DNA of 51,095 bases, taken from Bifidobacterium amazonense. GTDB taxonomy: Bacteria; Actinomycetota; Actinomycetes; Actinomycetales; Bifidobacteriaceae. Shown one piece after another: positions 7,951 to 16,953 of the stretch. The notes below the pieces were generated by a model. That model was not told the origin of the DNA, searched no databases, and worked only from the letters and a program-made list of their open reading frames with translations. The stretch covers positions 1 to 51,095 of the forward strand of contig NZ_JAFEJT020000018.1 of assembly GCF_018555435.2 (NCBI RefSeq). The letters run 5' to 3'. The translations under genes were made by a program, and so were the position numbers. Within the stretch, counting starts at the first letter, position 1, and every line of letters begins with the position of its first letter.

Positions 7951-10074
7951 ATGACCCAGATGACCCATGCCGAAGCACTCGAACAGGCCAGACGCATCGT
8001 CGCGCAGATGACGTTGGACGAGAAGATCGGCCAGCTCAACTACACGGCCCCCGCCATCGAGCGGCTCGGCATCCCCGAATACAACTATTGGAACGAGGCG
8101 CTGCACGGCGTGGCGCGTGCGGGAGTGGCCACCGTGTTCCCGCAGGCGATCGGCATGGCCGCCATGTTCGACGATGCCGAGCTCAAGCGCGTGGCCGAGA
8201 CGATCGCCGAGGAGGGGCGCGCCAAGTACAACGAGTACGCCGCGCACGGCGACCGCGACATCTACAAGGGCCTGACCTACTGGTCTCCGAACGTGAACAT
8301 CTTCCGCGACCCGCGCTGGGGTCGTGGCCAGGAGACGTATGGCGAGGACCCGTATCTGACCAGCCGGCTCGGCGTGGCGTTCATCCGTGGCCTGCAGGGC
8401 GACGGCCGTTATCTGAAGCTCGCCGCCACCGCCAAGCATTTCGCCGTCCACTCCGGGCCGGAGGCCAAGCGGCACGAGTTCGACGCGACCGCCTCCGCCA
8501 AGGACATGGCCGAAACCTACCTGCCCGCGTTCAAGGCGGCGGTCGAGGAGGCGGACGTCGAATGCGTGATGACCGCGTACAACTCCACCAATGGCCAGCC
8601 GTGCTCCGTCAACGACGATCTGCTGCACCGCCACCTCTACGGCCGGTGGGGCTTCGAAGGCCATGTCGTCTCCGACTTCATGGCGCTCGAGGACGTGCAC
8701 GAGAACCACCATTACACGAAGGATGCGGCCGAGACGATGGCCGCGGCGATCAAGGCCGGGCTCGACCTGTGCGCCGGACGCTGCTCCGGGGCCACCAAGG
8801 AGGCGATCGAACGCGGGCTGGTGAGCGAGGACGAGGTCACGCACGCCGTCGAGGCGCTCTTCGCCACGCGCGTGCGCCTCGGCATGTTCGCGCAAGACTG
8901 CGAATACGACCACATCGGCTACGAGCGCAACGATTCGGCCGCGCACCGCGCGTTCAACCGCGCGCTCGCCCCGAAGACGTTCGTGCTGCTCAAGAACAAC
9001 GGCATCCTGCCGCTCGACAAGTCGAAGCTCGACGCGATCTCGGTGACCGGACCGAACGCCGACTCCGTGCAGGCGATCCTCGGCAACTACTTCGGCCGTC
9101 CCAGCCACAAGTCCACGATCCTCGAAGGCATCGAACGCGCGTGCGGCGACGACGTGCGCGTCTACTCCGGCCTCGGCTGCTCGCTGTTCGGCACGCACGC
9201 CGAATCCGGGCTGTCGCGCGAGAACGAACGCGAATCCGAGGCGGTCATCAACGCGGAGCATTCCGATGTGATCATCGCCGTGATGGGCCTCGACTCGACC
9301 ATCGAAGGCGAGCAGGGCGACGCCGGCAACTCGATGGGCGCAGGCGACAAGGCGAACCTGAGCCTGCCCGGCCGTCAGCGGCATCTGCTCGAACGGCTGC
9401 TCGAGGTCGGCAAGCCGGTGGTCGTGCTGCTCGCCTCCGGCAGCGCGCTCAGCCTCGACGGGCTCGAGGACCACCCGAACCTGGCCGCGCTCATGCAGGT
9501 GTGGTATCCGGGCGGGCAGGGCGGCGACGCGGTCGCCGATGTGCTGTTCGGCAAGGCCGCGCCCTCCGGCAAGCTGCCGGTCACGTTCTACCGCGACTGC
9601 GACGGGATGCCCGACTTCGAGGACTATTCGATGAAGGGCCGCACCTACAAGTACATGGAAGGCGAGGCGCTCTATCCGTTCGGCTACGGCCTGACCTATT
9701 CGACCACGGCGATCGGCGACCTGAGCGTGGACCTGAACCACGACGCGCGCACGGCGAACGTGAGCCTGACCGTCGAGAATACGGGCAAGCGCGATGAGCG
9801 CGAAGTCGTGCAGGTGTACGTCAAGAACCTTGACTCGCCGCTCGCGCCGCGCAACTGGCAGCTCGCCGGGTTCCGCCCGGTCGAACTGGCCGTCGGCGAA
9901 CGTACGCAGGTCACGCTGCCGGTCGACCCGGACGCGTTCAAGGTCTATGACGAGAACGGCGAGCAGATCGTCGACGGCGACCGATTCGAGATCTACGCGG
10001 GCGTCAGCCAGCCCGACGCGCGTTCCGTCGAACTGCTCGGCTTCGCGCCGCGCTCGCGGACCGTCGAATTCTGA
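7951..10074 (+). CDS. GH3 glycoside hydrolase, probable beta-xylosidase/beta-glucosidase
   Basis: The 707-residue enzyme has no signal peptide and would act in the cytoplasm on imported oligosaccharides. Domain order is a TIM barrel (about residues 15-300), an alpha/beta sandwich (about 320-560) and a C-terminal fibronectin-III-like domain (about 600-700). The nucleophile is Asp242 in HVVSDFMAL. The KHFAVHSGPE block matches the substrate-binding loop of xylosidase/glucosidase members. Glu452 in TIEGEQGD is a candidate acid/base. The family cannot be told from sequence alone to prefer xylose or glucose; the neighbours favour xylose. It follows the permease by 23 bp and precedes a deacetylase. 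Confidence 0.9.
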   Translation: MTQMTHAEALEQARRIVAQMTLDEKIGQLNYTAPAIERLGIPEYNYWNEALHGVARAGVATVFPQAIGMAAMFDDAELKRVAETIAEEGRAKYNEYAAHGDRDIYKGLTYWSPNVNIFRDPRWGRGQETYGEDPYLTSRLGVAFIRGLQGDGRYLKLAATAKHFAVHSGPEAKRHEFDATASAKDMAETYLPAFKAAVEEADVECVMTAYNSTNGQPCSVNDDLLHRHLYGRWGFEGHVVSDFMALEDVHENHHYTKDAAETMAAAIKAGLDLCAGRCSGATKEAIERGLVSEDEVTHAVEALFATRVRLGMFAQDCEYDHIGYERNDSAAHRAFNRALAPKTFVLLKNNGILPLDKSKLDAISVTGPNADSVQAILGNYFGRPSHKSTILEGIERACGDDVRVYSGLGCSLFGTHAESGLSRENERESEAVINAEHSDVIIAVMGLDSTIEGEQGDAGNSMGAGDKANLSLPGRQRHLLERLLEVGKPVVVLLASGSALSLDGLEDHPNLAALMQVWYPGGQGGDAVADVLFGKAAPSGKLPVTFYRDCDGMPDFEDYSMKGRTYKYMEGEALYPFGYGLTYSTTAIGDLSVDLNHDARTANVSLTVENTGKRDEREVVQVYVKNLDSPLAPRNWQLAGFRPVELAVGERTQVTLPVDPDAFKVYDENGEQIVDGDRFEIYAGVSQPDARSVELLGFAPRSRTVEF

Positions 10075-10144
10075 CGATGCGGATCGGCCGGCCCGGCGAT
10101 GGCGAACGGATCATCGCGGGCCGGCGATGACAAGGAGGACGTCA

Positions 10145-12226
10145 ATGACATTGCAGTCAATGACTTTGCGGATCACGCCGCTGGTATCCGACGGCTGCAT
10201 GATCCAGCGCGACCGGCCGGTCGCCGTGTGGGGCACCGCCGAGCCGGGACGTACGGTGAACGTCACGATGCGCGCGGCGGTCGCGACGGGGACCGCGGAC
10301 GCGACGGGGACTGCGATCGCGACGGTCGCGACGGAATCATCCGGGTCCACGGAACCGGCCGTCGTTTCGTCGCACGTCACGGCCGGGGCCGACGGGCGCT
10401 GGGAGACGACGCTGCCGGCGCGTCCGGCCGGCACACGCGCCGAGATCACGGTCAGCGACGGCGAGACGACGACGGTCGTGCGCGACGTGCTGTTCGGCGA
10501 CGTCTGGCTGCTCGCCGGACAGTCGAACATGGAACTGCGGCTCGAACGCGTCGCCGGCGAGGCGCCGCGGCTGCTGGACGACGTGGACGACGATCTGATC
10601 CGCTGCTTCGACGTGCCGCAGACGTTCGATTTCGAACGCGAACACGACGATCTGGACGCGGGGGAGTGGTTCAGCTCCTCGCGCGAACGCATCGCCGACA
10701 TGTCTGCGGTCGGCTGGTTCTTCGCGCAACGGCTGCGCGCCGACGTCGGCGTGCCGGTCGGCCTGGTCTGCACGGCCGTGGGCGGCAGCCTGATCGAAAC
10801 GTGGATGAGCCGCGGCCGGCTCGCTGCGATGGGCGCGCTGCCGGACGACTTCGACCGGCTCACGCCCGCGTACGTGGCACGCCAGCAGCGGCTGTTCACC
10901 GAGGCCGCGGCACGCTGGGACGAACAGGCCGACGCGGCCGACCCGGGATTGGGCGAACGTTGGCAGGAACCGGACTTCGACGATACGGACTGGGACGTCA
11001 TGCGTCTGACCGAATCCGGACGGGTCGAACTGCGCGCGCCGGGCGTGATCTGGCTGCGCAAACGCATCAGCGTGCCCGAACGGTTCGCCGGCCTGCCGGC
11101 GCAGCTGCGATTCGGCACGATGCGCGACGCCGACCGCGTGTATCTCGACGGCCGGCTGATCGGCGAAACGTACTACCAGTATCCGCCGCGCGACTACGAC
11201 ATCGACGCGCTGCCACAGGAGTTCACGCTGGCCATCCGCCTCAAGGTCGAGAACCCGGGCGGCGGTTTCACGCCGGGCAAACGGCATCTCATCGTCGTCG
11301 GCGATGCGCTGAAGCGTGATCTGGTCGAACCAGCGGCGGTGAACGCGGCCATCGAGGCGACCGATCGCGCGGGAGCAGGTGAGCGCGCGGACGAAGGTGC
11401 GGCCGGCAAGGCCGGCGAGACCGGGCGTTCCGGAGGCGTGATCGACGTGGACGCGATGGGAGCATGGCGGTTCCGCCGCAGCGTGTGGATGCCGGTCAAG
11501 CCGGGCGACGAGTTCTTCCGCATGGAGCCGGTCGGCGACTACAACGCGATGATCGTGCCGTTGCGCCGGCTCGCGCTGACCGGCGTGCTGTGGTATCAGG
11601 GCGAGTCGAACTGCTGGCATCCGCGCGGCTACGCGGAACTGCAGATGGCATTGGTGCAGGATTGGCGACGGCTGTTCGGCCGCCCCGATCTGCCGTTCAT
11701 CTACGCGCAGCTGCCGAACTACCGGCTCGACGATCCGAGCAGCTGGCTGTATCTGCGCGACGAACAACGGCGTGCGCTCGCCGTGCGGCACACGGCGATG
11801 GTCATGACCTACGACGTCGGCGACGACAGCGACCTGCACCCGCTGAACAAGCGTCCCGTGGGGGAGCGTATGGCCGTCGCGGCCGAGTCGCTCGTCTACG
11901 GCGGCGACGGCGAGCCGATGGGGCCGGTGCCGTGTTCGGTCCGGTCCGAACCGAACCGTCTCGTCGTGCGGTTCACGCACGTCGGCGACGGGCTGCGCGC
12001 GTGCGGGGCGCTGCGGTTCGAGGTCGTGAACGGCGCCGGACTGCCGCGCGTCGCCACGTTCGACGGGCGGATCGCGGCCTGCGACCGCATCGTCGTCGAC
12101 CTGCCGCAGGGCACTGCCCCCGGCCGCGACGCAAGCCTGCGGTTCCTGTGGGAGCCGTCTCCCAAACCGTGCCTGACCAATTCGGACGGCCTGCTCGCCT
12201 CGCCGTTCTCCATGCCGATCGACTAG
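10145..12226 (+). CDS. SGNH-type carbohydrate acetylesterase (sialate O-acetylesterase-like)
   Basis: A 693-residue cytoplasmic esterase. The nucleophile is Ser127 in LAGQSNMEL. The block WYQGESN and the Asp563-x-His565 pair in SDLHPLNKR complete an SGNH-like active site. The N-terminal 100 residues look like the beta domain common to these enzymes, and a jelly-roll-like insert (about 260-390) separates the two halves of the catalytic domain. AAGGAGG precedes ATG10145. Family members remove acetyl groups from sialic acid or xylan; beside GH8 and GH43 genes, acetyl-xylo-oligosaccharide is the better guess. Two low-complexity stretches (near residues 43-75 and 405-435) are rich in Ala, Thr, Gly and Glu and interrupt the fold between conserved blocks. 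Confidence 0.85.
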   Translation: MTLQSMTLRITPLVSDGCMIQRDRPVAVWGTAEPGRTVNVTMRAAVATGTADATGTAIATVATESSGSTEPAVVSSHVTAGADGRWETTLPARPAGTRAEITVSDGETTTVVRDVLFGDVWLLAGQSNMELRLERVAGEAPRLLDDVDDDLIRCFDVPQTFDFEREHDDLDAGEWFSSSRERIADMSAVGWFFAQRLRADVGVPVGLVCTAVGGSLIETWMSRGRLAAMGALPDDFDRLTPAYVARQQRLFTEAAARWDEQADAADPGLGERWQEPDFDDTDWDVMRLTESGRVELRAPGVIWLRKRISVPERFAGLPAQLRFGTMRDADRVYLDGRLIGETYYQYPPRDYDIDALPQEFTLAIRLKVENPGGGFTPGKRHLIVVGDALKRDLVEPAAVNAAIEATDRAGAGERADEGAAGKAGETGRSGGVIDVDAMGAWRFRRSVWMPVKPGDEFFRMEPVGDYNAMIVPLRRLALTGVLWYQGESNCWHPRGYAELQMALVQDWRRLFGRPDLPFIYAQLPNYRLDDPSSWLYLRDEQRRALAVRHTAMVMTYDVGDDSDLHPLNKRPVGERMAVAAESLVYGGDGEPMGPVPCSVRSEPNRLVVRFTHVGDGLRACGALRFEVVNGAGLPRVATFDGRIAACDRIVVDLPQGTAPGRDASLRFLWEPSPKPCLTNSDGLLASPFSMPID

Positions 12227-12270
12227 CACAAGCCGGTCCCTGCCGACCATCCGCGGCACCGACCATCATG

Positions 12271-12304
12271 GCACCAGATCATCGCACCAGATCATCGCAC
12301 CAGA
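12271..12304. repeat. 13-nt direct repeat
   Basis: GCACCAGATCATC occurs twice in tandem plus a partial third copy, between the acetylesterase and the GH8 gene. Function unknown; it may be simple slippage. Confidence 0.7.
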
Positions 12305-12328
12305 GCGCAGGAAAGGAAACCGTACATC

Positions 12329-13609
12329 ATGACCACGAACGCAACGACCATGCCGACCGCGGCGACCGCGACGTCTGCGGCGATCGCAACGGGACAGCCG
12401 TCCCTGTTCGCACGATTCGGCCACGCGCAGGCCGACGTCGACGCGAGGCTCGCGCAGGTATGGCACGAGATCTTCGAAGGGTCGAACAAGTTCTACTGGC
12501 AGACCTCCGACGGCCTCGGCTACGTGATGGACACCGGCAACGACGACGTGCGCACCGAAGGCATGAGCTACGCGATGATGCTCGCCGTGCAATACGATCG
12601 GCAGGACGTGTTCGACAGGCTGTGGGGCTGGGTCATGAAGCACATGTACATGGCCGACGGCCCGCAGGCGCACTACTTCTCGTGGTCGGTCAAGCCCGAC
12701 GGCTCCGAACGCGCGGGCGGCCCGGCCCCCGACGGCGAGGAGTACTTCGCGATGGACCTCTTCCTCGCCTCCGACCGGTGGGGCGAAGGCGAAGGACTGC
12801 AGGCGTACGCCGCGCAGGCGCGCGAACTGCTCCACTACTGCGTGCACAAGGGACGCGACGAGGATGGCGAGCCGATGTGGGACGCCGGCAACCATCTCAT
12901 CGAATTCGTGCCCGGCATCGGCTGGAGCGACCCCTCATACCATCTGCCGCACTTCTACGAGACGTTCGCGGCACGCGCCGACGAGCAGGACCGCCCGTTT
13001 TGGCGGGCCGCGGCGGCCGCCAGCCGCGACTATCTGACGCGTGCGATCGACGCGACGACCGGACTCAACCCGGAATACGCCGACTACGACGGCCGGCCGG
13101 TCACCGTGGAATGGGGCAGGCACGACTGGTTCTACTCCGACGCGTACCGCACGGCGGGCAACATCGGACTGGATGCGGCGTGGCGCGAGACGGACGTTGC
13201 GGATGCCGCCGGTGACGCGCCCGATGTTGCGGATGTCGCGGATATTGCGGATGCTACGGGCTTGCCGTCGTCGGCATCAGTCGAACGAGAACTGTGCAAC
13301 CGCGTAGCCGCACTGCAGCGCTTCTTCCTGACCCACGACCGCACCTGCGCGTACGAGGTGGACGGCACGCCGGTCGCCGACGAACGCGTGCTCCATCCGG
13401 TCGGCTTCATCGCCGCCACGGCGGAAGGCGCGCTCGCCGCCATCCACGCCGATCCGGCCGCATACCCCGACGCCGAACGCAACGCGCGCGCCTGGGTCGA
13501 CCTGCTGTGGAACACGCCCATGCGCGTCGGGCCGCGACGCTACTACGACAACTTCCTCTACGCGTTCGCGATGCTCGCGCTCGCCGGCCGCTACCGGCGC
13601 GCGTGGTGA
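12329..13609 (+). CDS. GH8 reducing-end xylose-releasing exo-oligoxylanase (Rex-like)
   Basis: This 426-residue (alpha/alpha)6-barrel enzyme should release xylose from the reducing end of xylo-oligosaccharides in the cytoplasm. The proton donor is Glu77 in DDVRTEGMSYAMM. Asp135 in PDGEEYF and Asp271 in HDWFYSDAYRT match, with an offset of seven or eight residues, the catalytic acids I recall for Bacillus halodurans Rex. There is no signal peptide. The ribosome site AGGAAAGG precedes ATG12329. A run of Val-Ala-Asp repeats (about residues 288-312) is an in-frame simple-sequence insertion after the catalytic Asp. The gene sits in a cluster with deacetylase and GH43 genes, as expected for xylo-oligosaccharide use. 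Confidence 0.9.
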   Translation: MTTNATTMPTAATATSAAIATGQPSLFARFGHAQADVDARLAQVWHEIFEGSNKFYWQTSDGLGYVMDTGNDDVRTEGMSYAMMLAVQYDRQDVFDRLWGWVMKHMYMADGPQAHYFSWSVKPDGSERAGGPAPDGEEYFAMDLFLASDRWGEGEGLQAYAAQARELLHYCVHKGRDEDGEPMWDAGNHLIEFVPGIGWSDPSYHLPHFYETFAARADEQDRPFWRAAAAASRDYLTRAIDATTGLNPEYADYDGRPVTVEWGRHDWFYSDAYRTAGNIGLDAAWRETDVADAAGDAPDVADVADIADATGLPSSASVERELCNRVAALQRFFLTHDRTCAYEVDGTPVADERVLHPVGFIAATAEGALAAIHADPAAYPDAERNARAWVDLLWNTPMRVGPRRYYDNFLYAFAMLALAGRYRRAW

Positions 13610-13734
13610 GCCGTTCGCGCCCCTTCCCGGGTTCCCGTTCTCTGCAGGAGCGGTCGAGGGGCGCGGCGCGTTGTCGCGACGACACATCGGTCGTGGCCGG
13701 TCATGGCCGGTCATGGGCCACGCAAAGGAGCATC

Positions 13735-15594
13735 ATGGCACAGACTTCCAAAGCACAGACTTTCAATCGTATGGCCGCCCGCATCATCGCCAATCCCGTG
13801 CTGCGCGGCATGCATCCCGATCCGTCGTGGATCTGGGACGAGACGCGCGGCGAGATCGTGCTCGTCAACTCGTCGTTCGAACTCATCCCCGGCCTGCCGA
13901 TCCACACGACACGCGACCTGGCGACATGGACGCACGTCGCCGACGCGGTCGACGAGCGCATGGCCCGCCGGCTCTTCCTCGACGGCGTCGCCGACTCCGG
14001 CGGCCTGTACGCGCCGACGTTGCGCCGCATCCGCGGCAAGTACGTGATCGTGTGCACCACCACGCGTGTCGACCGCGACAAGGCCGTCGCCGAGGGGCTT
14101 GGCGACGAGCTGGCCCGCTGCGACGCGGCCGGCGGCAACTTCGCGATCGTCGCCGACTCGTTGGAGGGGCCGTGGCGCGGGCCGTACTGGGTCGCGGGTG
14201 CCGAGGGCATCGATCCGGACATCTTCGAGGACCGCGACGGCACCGTCTGGTGGACGCAGACGCGACCCGCCGTCGACCCGCATTGGGACGGACAGACGGA
14301 GGTATGGGCCGCGCCGCTCGACATGGACTCCGATACCGGTTCCGACTCCGGTTCGGGCGTATGGCGTCTCGCCGGCGAGCGCACGGTGCTCTGGCGCGGC
14401 TACGGTCTGGACGCCGTGTGGGCGGAGGGTCCGCATCTGTACCGGATCGGCGACTGGGTGTATCTGATGACCGCGGAAGGCGGCACCGGCCCCGAGCACA
14501 GCGAGATGATGATGCGCACGTTCGCGCCGGATGGTCTGGTTCGGGCGATCGACGGGTTCGAAGAGGACTGCGCGTCCCGTGGCGTCGCGATCCGGCCGGC
14601 CCGCGAAGGCGAGCGCAGCGTGCTTGGCGAATACGACCGGCTGTTCCGCGCCTGCAAACGCAACCCCATCCTCACGCACCGGCATCTCGGCTTCAACGAG
14701 CCGGTGCAGTGCGTCGGACACGCGGACCTGCTGCGCCATCCCACGGCCGGCTGGCTGCTCGTCTGCCTCGGCGTGCGTGAAACCCCCGGCGACGAGCCGG
14801 GGGAGCGGTTCAGCTACTTCGGCCGCGAGACGTTCGTCGCTCCGGTCGTATGGGACGGCGAGCCGCGCGGCGGTGCCGATGGGCCTGCAGATGCCGACGG
14901 TGACGCGCAGACCGACCCCGGCTGGCTGACGGTCAACCCCGGCTTCGGACGTTTGCCTGCAGCCTTGGCTGTGACGGCCGGTGACGACGGGAGCCTGACG
15001 GTTGCCGATGCCGCATCCGCGACGGATCGTACGTCATCGTCGTGCGGTCCGGTGCCGGCCGACATCGTCGTGCGCGACCGTGACGGTGTCGACCCGACGG
15101 TCGGCGTCGCGGCCGCCCCCGGCTACCGGTTCATGCCGGTCGCCGACATGGACGTCGTCTACGCCGCGCGTCCGGATCGTTCGCTGATGCTTAGGCAGAA
15201 CACGGACCGTTACGTCACGCTCGCCGTGACCGACTCGCAGGCCGGGCCGATCGCCGTCATGCACGTCGTCGACGAACACAATTCGTCGTGGACTCAGGTC
15301 GGACTGGACTCGTCCGAAACGGTGGGACTGCGGCTGCGCGGCAACCGTCTGGACATCCTCGCCCTGCCTGCGGATGCGGTGACGGAGAATACGACGCCGT
15401 CCGACACTTCCCGGACCCGTCTGCTGCGCTCGTACGATGCCCGTTTCCTGAGCACCGAGCGCGCCGGCGGATTCGTCGGCTGTCTGATCGGCGTGCGCTG
15501 CAAGCTGCAAGGAATAGGCCGGCAGCACCGACTATGTGTTGTGGGCATAAACGGCATCGTGGGCATGGGCGGTACGCGAACGGCGTTGATTTGA
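13735..15594 (+). CDS. GH43 beta-xylosidase/arabinofuranosidase with an abnormal C-terminus
   Basis: The 619-residue protein carries the GH43 five-bladed propeller catalytic triad: Asp29 in GMHPDPSWIW (base), Asp160 in GIDPDIFED (pKa modulator) and Glu231 in WAEGPHLYR (proton donor). A C-terminal beta-sandwich follows and contains YDARFLSTERAGGFVGC. AAAGGAG precedes ATG13735. Normal family members would continue the sandwich and end soon after the GFVG segment. Here the last 30 or so residues (after IGVRC) run into the intergenic repeat words at 15539-15570 and look non-homologous, so the 3' end may have been rewritten by a repeat or frameshift. Low-complexity Asp/Ser and Gly/Ala inserts occur near residues 200-206 and 380-395. 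Likely cytoplasmic. Confidence 0.85.
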   Translation: MAQTSKAQTFNRMAARIIANPVLRGMHPDPSWIWDETRGEIVLVNSSFELIPGLPIHTTRDLATWTHVADAVDERMARRLFLDGVADSGGLYAPTLRRIRGKYVIVCTTTRVDRDKAVAEGLGDELARCDAAGGNFAIVADSLEGPWRGPYWVAGAEGIDPDIFEDRDGTVWWTQTRPAVDPHWDGQTEVWAAPLDMDSDTGSDSGSGVWRLAGERTVLWRGYGLDAVWAEGPHLYRIGDWVYLMTAEGGTGPEHSEMMMRTFAPDGLVRAIDGFEEDCASRGVAIRPAREGERSVLGEYDRLFRACKRNPILTHRHLGFNEPVQCVGHADLLRHPTAGWLLVCLGVRETPGDEPGERFSYFGRETFVAPVVWDGEPRGGADGPADADGDAQTDPGWLTVNPGFGRLPAALAVTAGDDGSLTVADAASATDRTSSSCGPVPADIVVRDRDGVDPTVGVAAAPGYRFMPVADMDVVYAARPDRSLMLRQNTDRYVTLAVTDSQAGPIAVMHVVDEHNSSWTQVGLDSSETVGLRLRGNRLDILALPADAVTENTTPSDTSRTRLLRSYDARFLSTERAGGFVGCLIGVRCKLQGIGRQHRLCVVGINGIVGMGGTRTALI

Positions 15595-15805
15595 CCTCTT
15601 CGTGTACCGTCCATGCCCACGATCGGATATATGGACTGCTTATGCCCACGATTTGAGTGGCTTCATGGCTGGTCTATGCCCACAACCAGCCGATCTCTGA
15701 CTTGAATCTTCGTTATCCGGTCTCATACGTGGCCGGTTTATGCCCACAATCGTTCTGCGACCATCCCTAGCCGAGGCCCCGGTCACATGGAATGTGGGCA
15801 TAAAC
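15539..15805. repeat. Cluster of seven short words around TATGCCCACAAT in both orientations
   Basis: The core TGCCCAC or its complement GTGGGCA occurs at 15539-15552, 15556-15570 (both minus), 15609-15623, 15639-15652, 15673-15686, 15736-15750 (plus) and 15792-15805 (minus). The second and third copies are the ends of a 68-nt hairpin (15556-15623) with 19 of 20 outer pairs. The sixth and seventh copies form GTTTATGCCCACA facing TGTGGGCATAAAC. The cluster fills the gap between two convergent genes and overlaps the end of the GH43 gene. It may act as a bidirectional terminator. Confidence 0.75.
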
Positions 15806-15837
15806 AGGTCTTTTCCGTCGGTTTCCATTACCGAACC

Positions 15838-16953
15838 CTACTGTGCGGGCTCCTCGAAACGCAGATACGTGATCAGGTCGGCGGCGGCCTGCGACAGCAC
15901 GCTGTCGTCGCCGTAGCCCGTCGGGGTGTCCGGATCGGCTTCGGCGAGGCCCAGCACGTAGGGCGTGCGGTTCGTGGCGGCCGCGCCGGCATGGTCGCGT
16001 GCGGCGGTCCACCGTGCGGACGTGTCGAGCCGCAGGCCGTACACCTTCGTCTGACGGATCATGATCGGGCCTCGCTGCGTCCACGAGCCGTCCGTCGCGG
16101 CGCCCTGTGCGGCAGGGTCGGCGTTTGAGTCGTCGCCCGCGTCGTCGCCGGCATTCGCATCGGCCTGCGGCACGACGACGATCGACGCCGGCTCGTACGT
16201 GCGGATGTTCAGCTGACGGCCGGCGGCCGTGCCGTCGTCCGTCGCACGGCACGTCACCTGCGCGACGGACGATGCCGACGCGGCGGACCGCGTGCAGTCC
16301 CAGGTTCCGTCGGCCGTGCCGGGCGCCTGTCCGGCCGTGCCGTCGACCGGCAGCTCGTACCACGTGTCGCGCATCGCGGTCGGCTGCGATCCGGCCGCGC
16401 CCGCGTCGCTGTACCAAGTCGTCGCGTCGTCGGTCGTCATCGCGGTCGAACCCTGCGCATACTGCAGTTCGGGCAGCGACGAGAACGGCGTGACGTAGCC
16501 GTCCTCGGCCAGCCGGTCGAACGTGCCGGACGGGGCGACGATCACGTCCTGCACGTTGTCGGCGCGCATCGTCTCCCACGCTCGGCGCAGCTGGTCCTCG
16601 TCCGACGACGAAAGCGTGCGCACCTGCACGTCGCGTGCGCGCATCCGCTTCGCATCGGCGAAATCGCGGGCCACGCCGGACGCGACCTGCGCGTACTGGC
16701 CGGCGTCGACCAGCGTGATCCTGATCTGCGGGTCGGCGAAGACGAGCATACGCAGCAGGGACAGCACCATCAGCAGCGCCACGAGCGCGAACGCGATCCA
16801 GCCGAGGATGCGGCGGCGACGCGTGTTGCGCCGCGGAGGGCGACCGCCGTGCAGCTCGTCGACGGCGTCGTCGTGATTGAACAGAATATCGTAGGTCGCG
16901 GGGCCGGCGAGCACCTGGTTCGGGTCGCCTGGCTGGTAGAGCGGATCGTTCAT
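15838..16953 (-). CDS. Unrecognised single-pass membrane protein with an extracellular domain (B)
   Basis: I do not recognise this 371-residue protein. A charged N-terminal tail of about 48 residues with an Arg-rich stop (RRNTRRRR) is followed by one helix at about 50-72, so the remaining 300 residues should face outside. The external part opens with PQIRITLVDAGQYAQVASGV, a strand-helix start reminiscent of periplasmic-binding folds, and has two Cys close to the middle (WDCTRS and TCRATDD). The ATG overlaps the upstream stop as ATGA, so it is translationally coupled to protein A, which has the same layout. Both lie after a histidine kinase and response regulator on the same strand, suggesting an accessory sensor or regulated surface protein. 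Confidence 0.7.
   Translation of the reverse strand: MNDPLYQPGDPNQVLAGPATYDILFNHDDAVDELHGGRPPRRNTRRRRILGWIAFALVALLMVLSLLRMLVFADPQIRITLVDAGQYAQVASGVARDFADAKRMRARDVQVRTLSSSDEDQLRRAWETMRADNVQDVIVAPSGTFDRLAEDGYVTPFSSLPELQYAQGSTAMTTDDATTWYSDAGAAGSQPTAMRDTWYELPVDGTAGQAPGTADGTWDCTRSAASASSVAQVTCRATDDGTAAGRQLNIRTYEPASIVVVPQADANAGDDAGDDSNADPAAQGAATDGSWTQRGPIMIRQTKVYGLRLDTSARWTAARDHAGAAATNRTPYVLGLAEADPDTPTGYGDDSVLSQAAADLITYLRFEEPAQ

Noticed and set aside
7804..9741. Long minus-strand open frame opposite the GH3 gene
   Set aside because: It is a GC-bias shadow: composition is Arg/Val/Leu/His-rich with no family motif, while the plus strand encodes a full GH3 enzyme.
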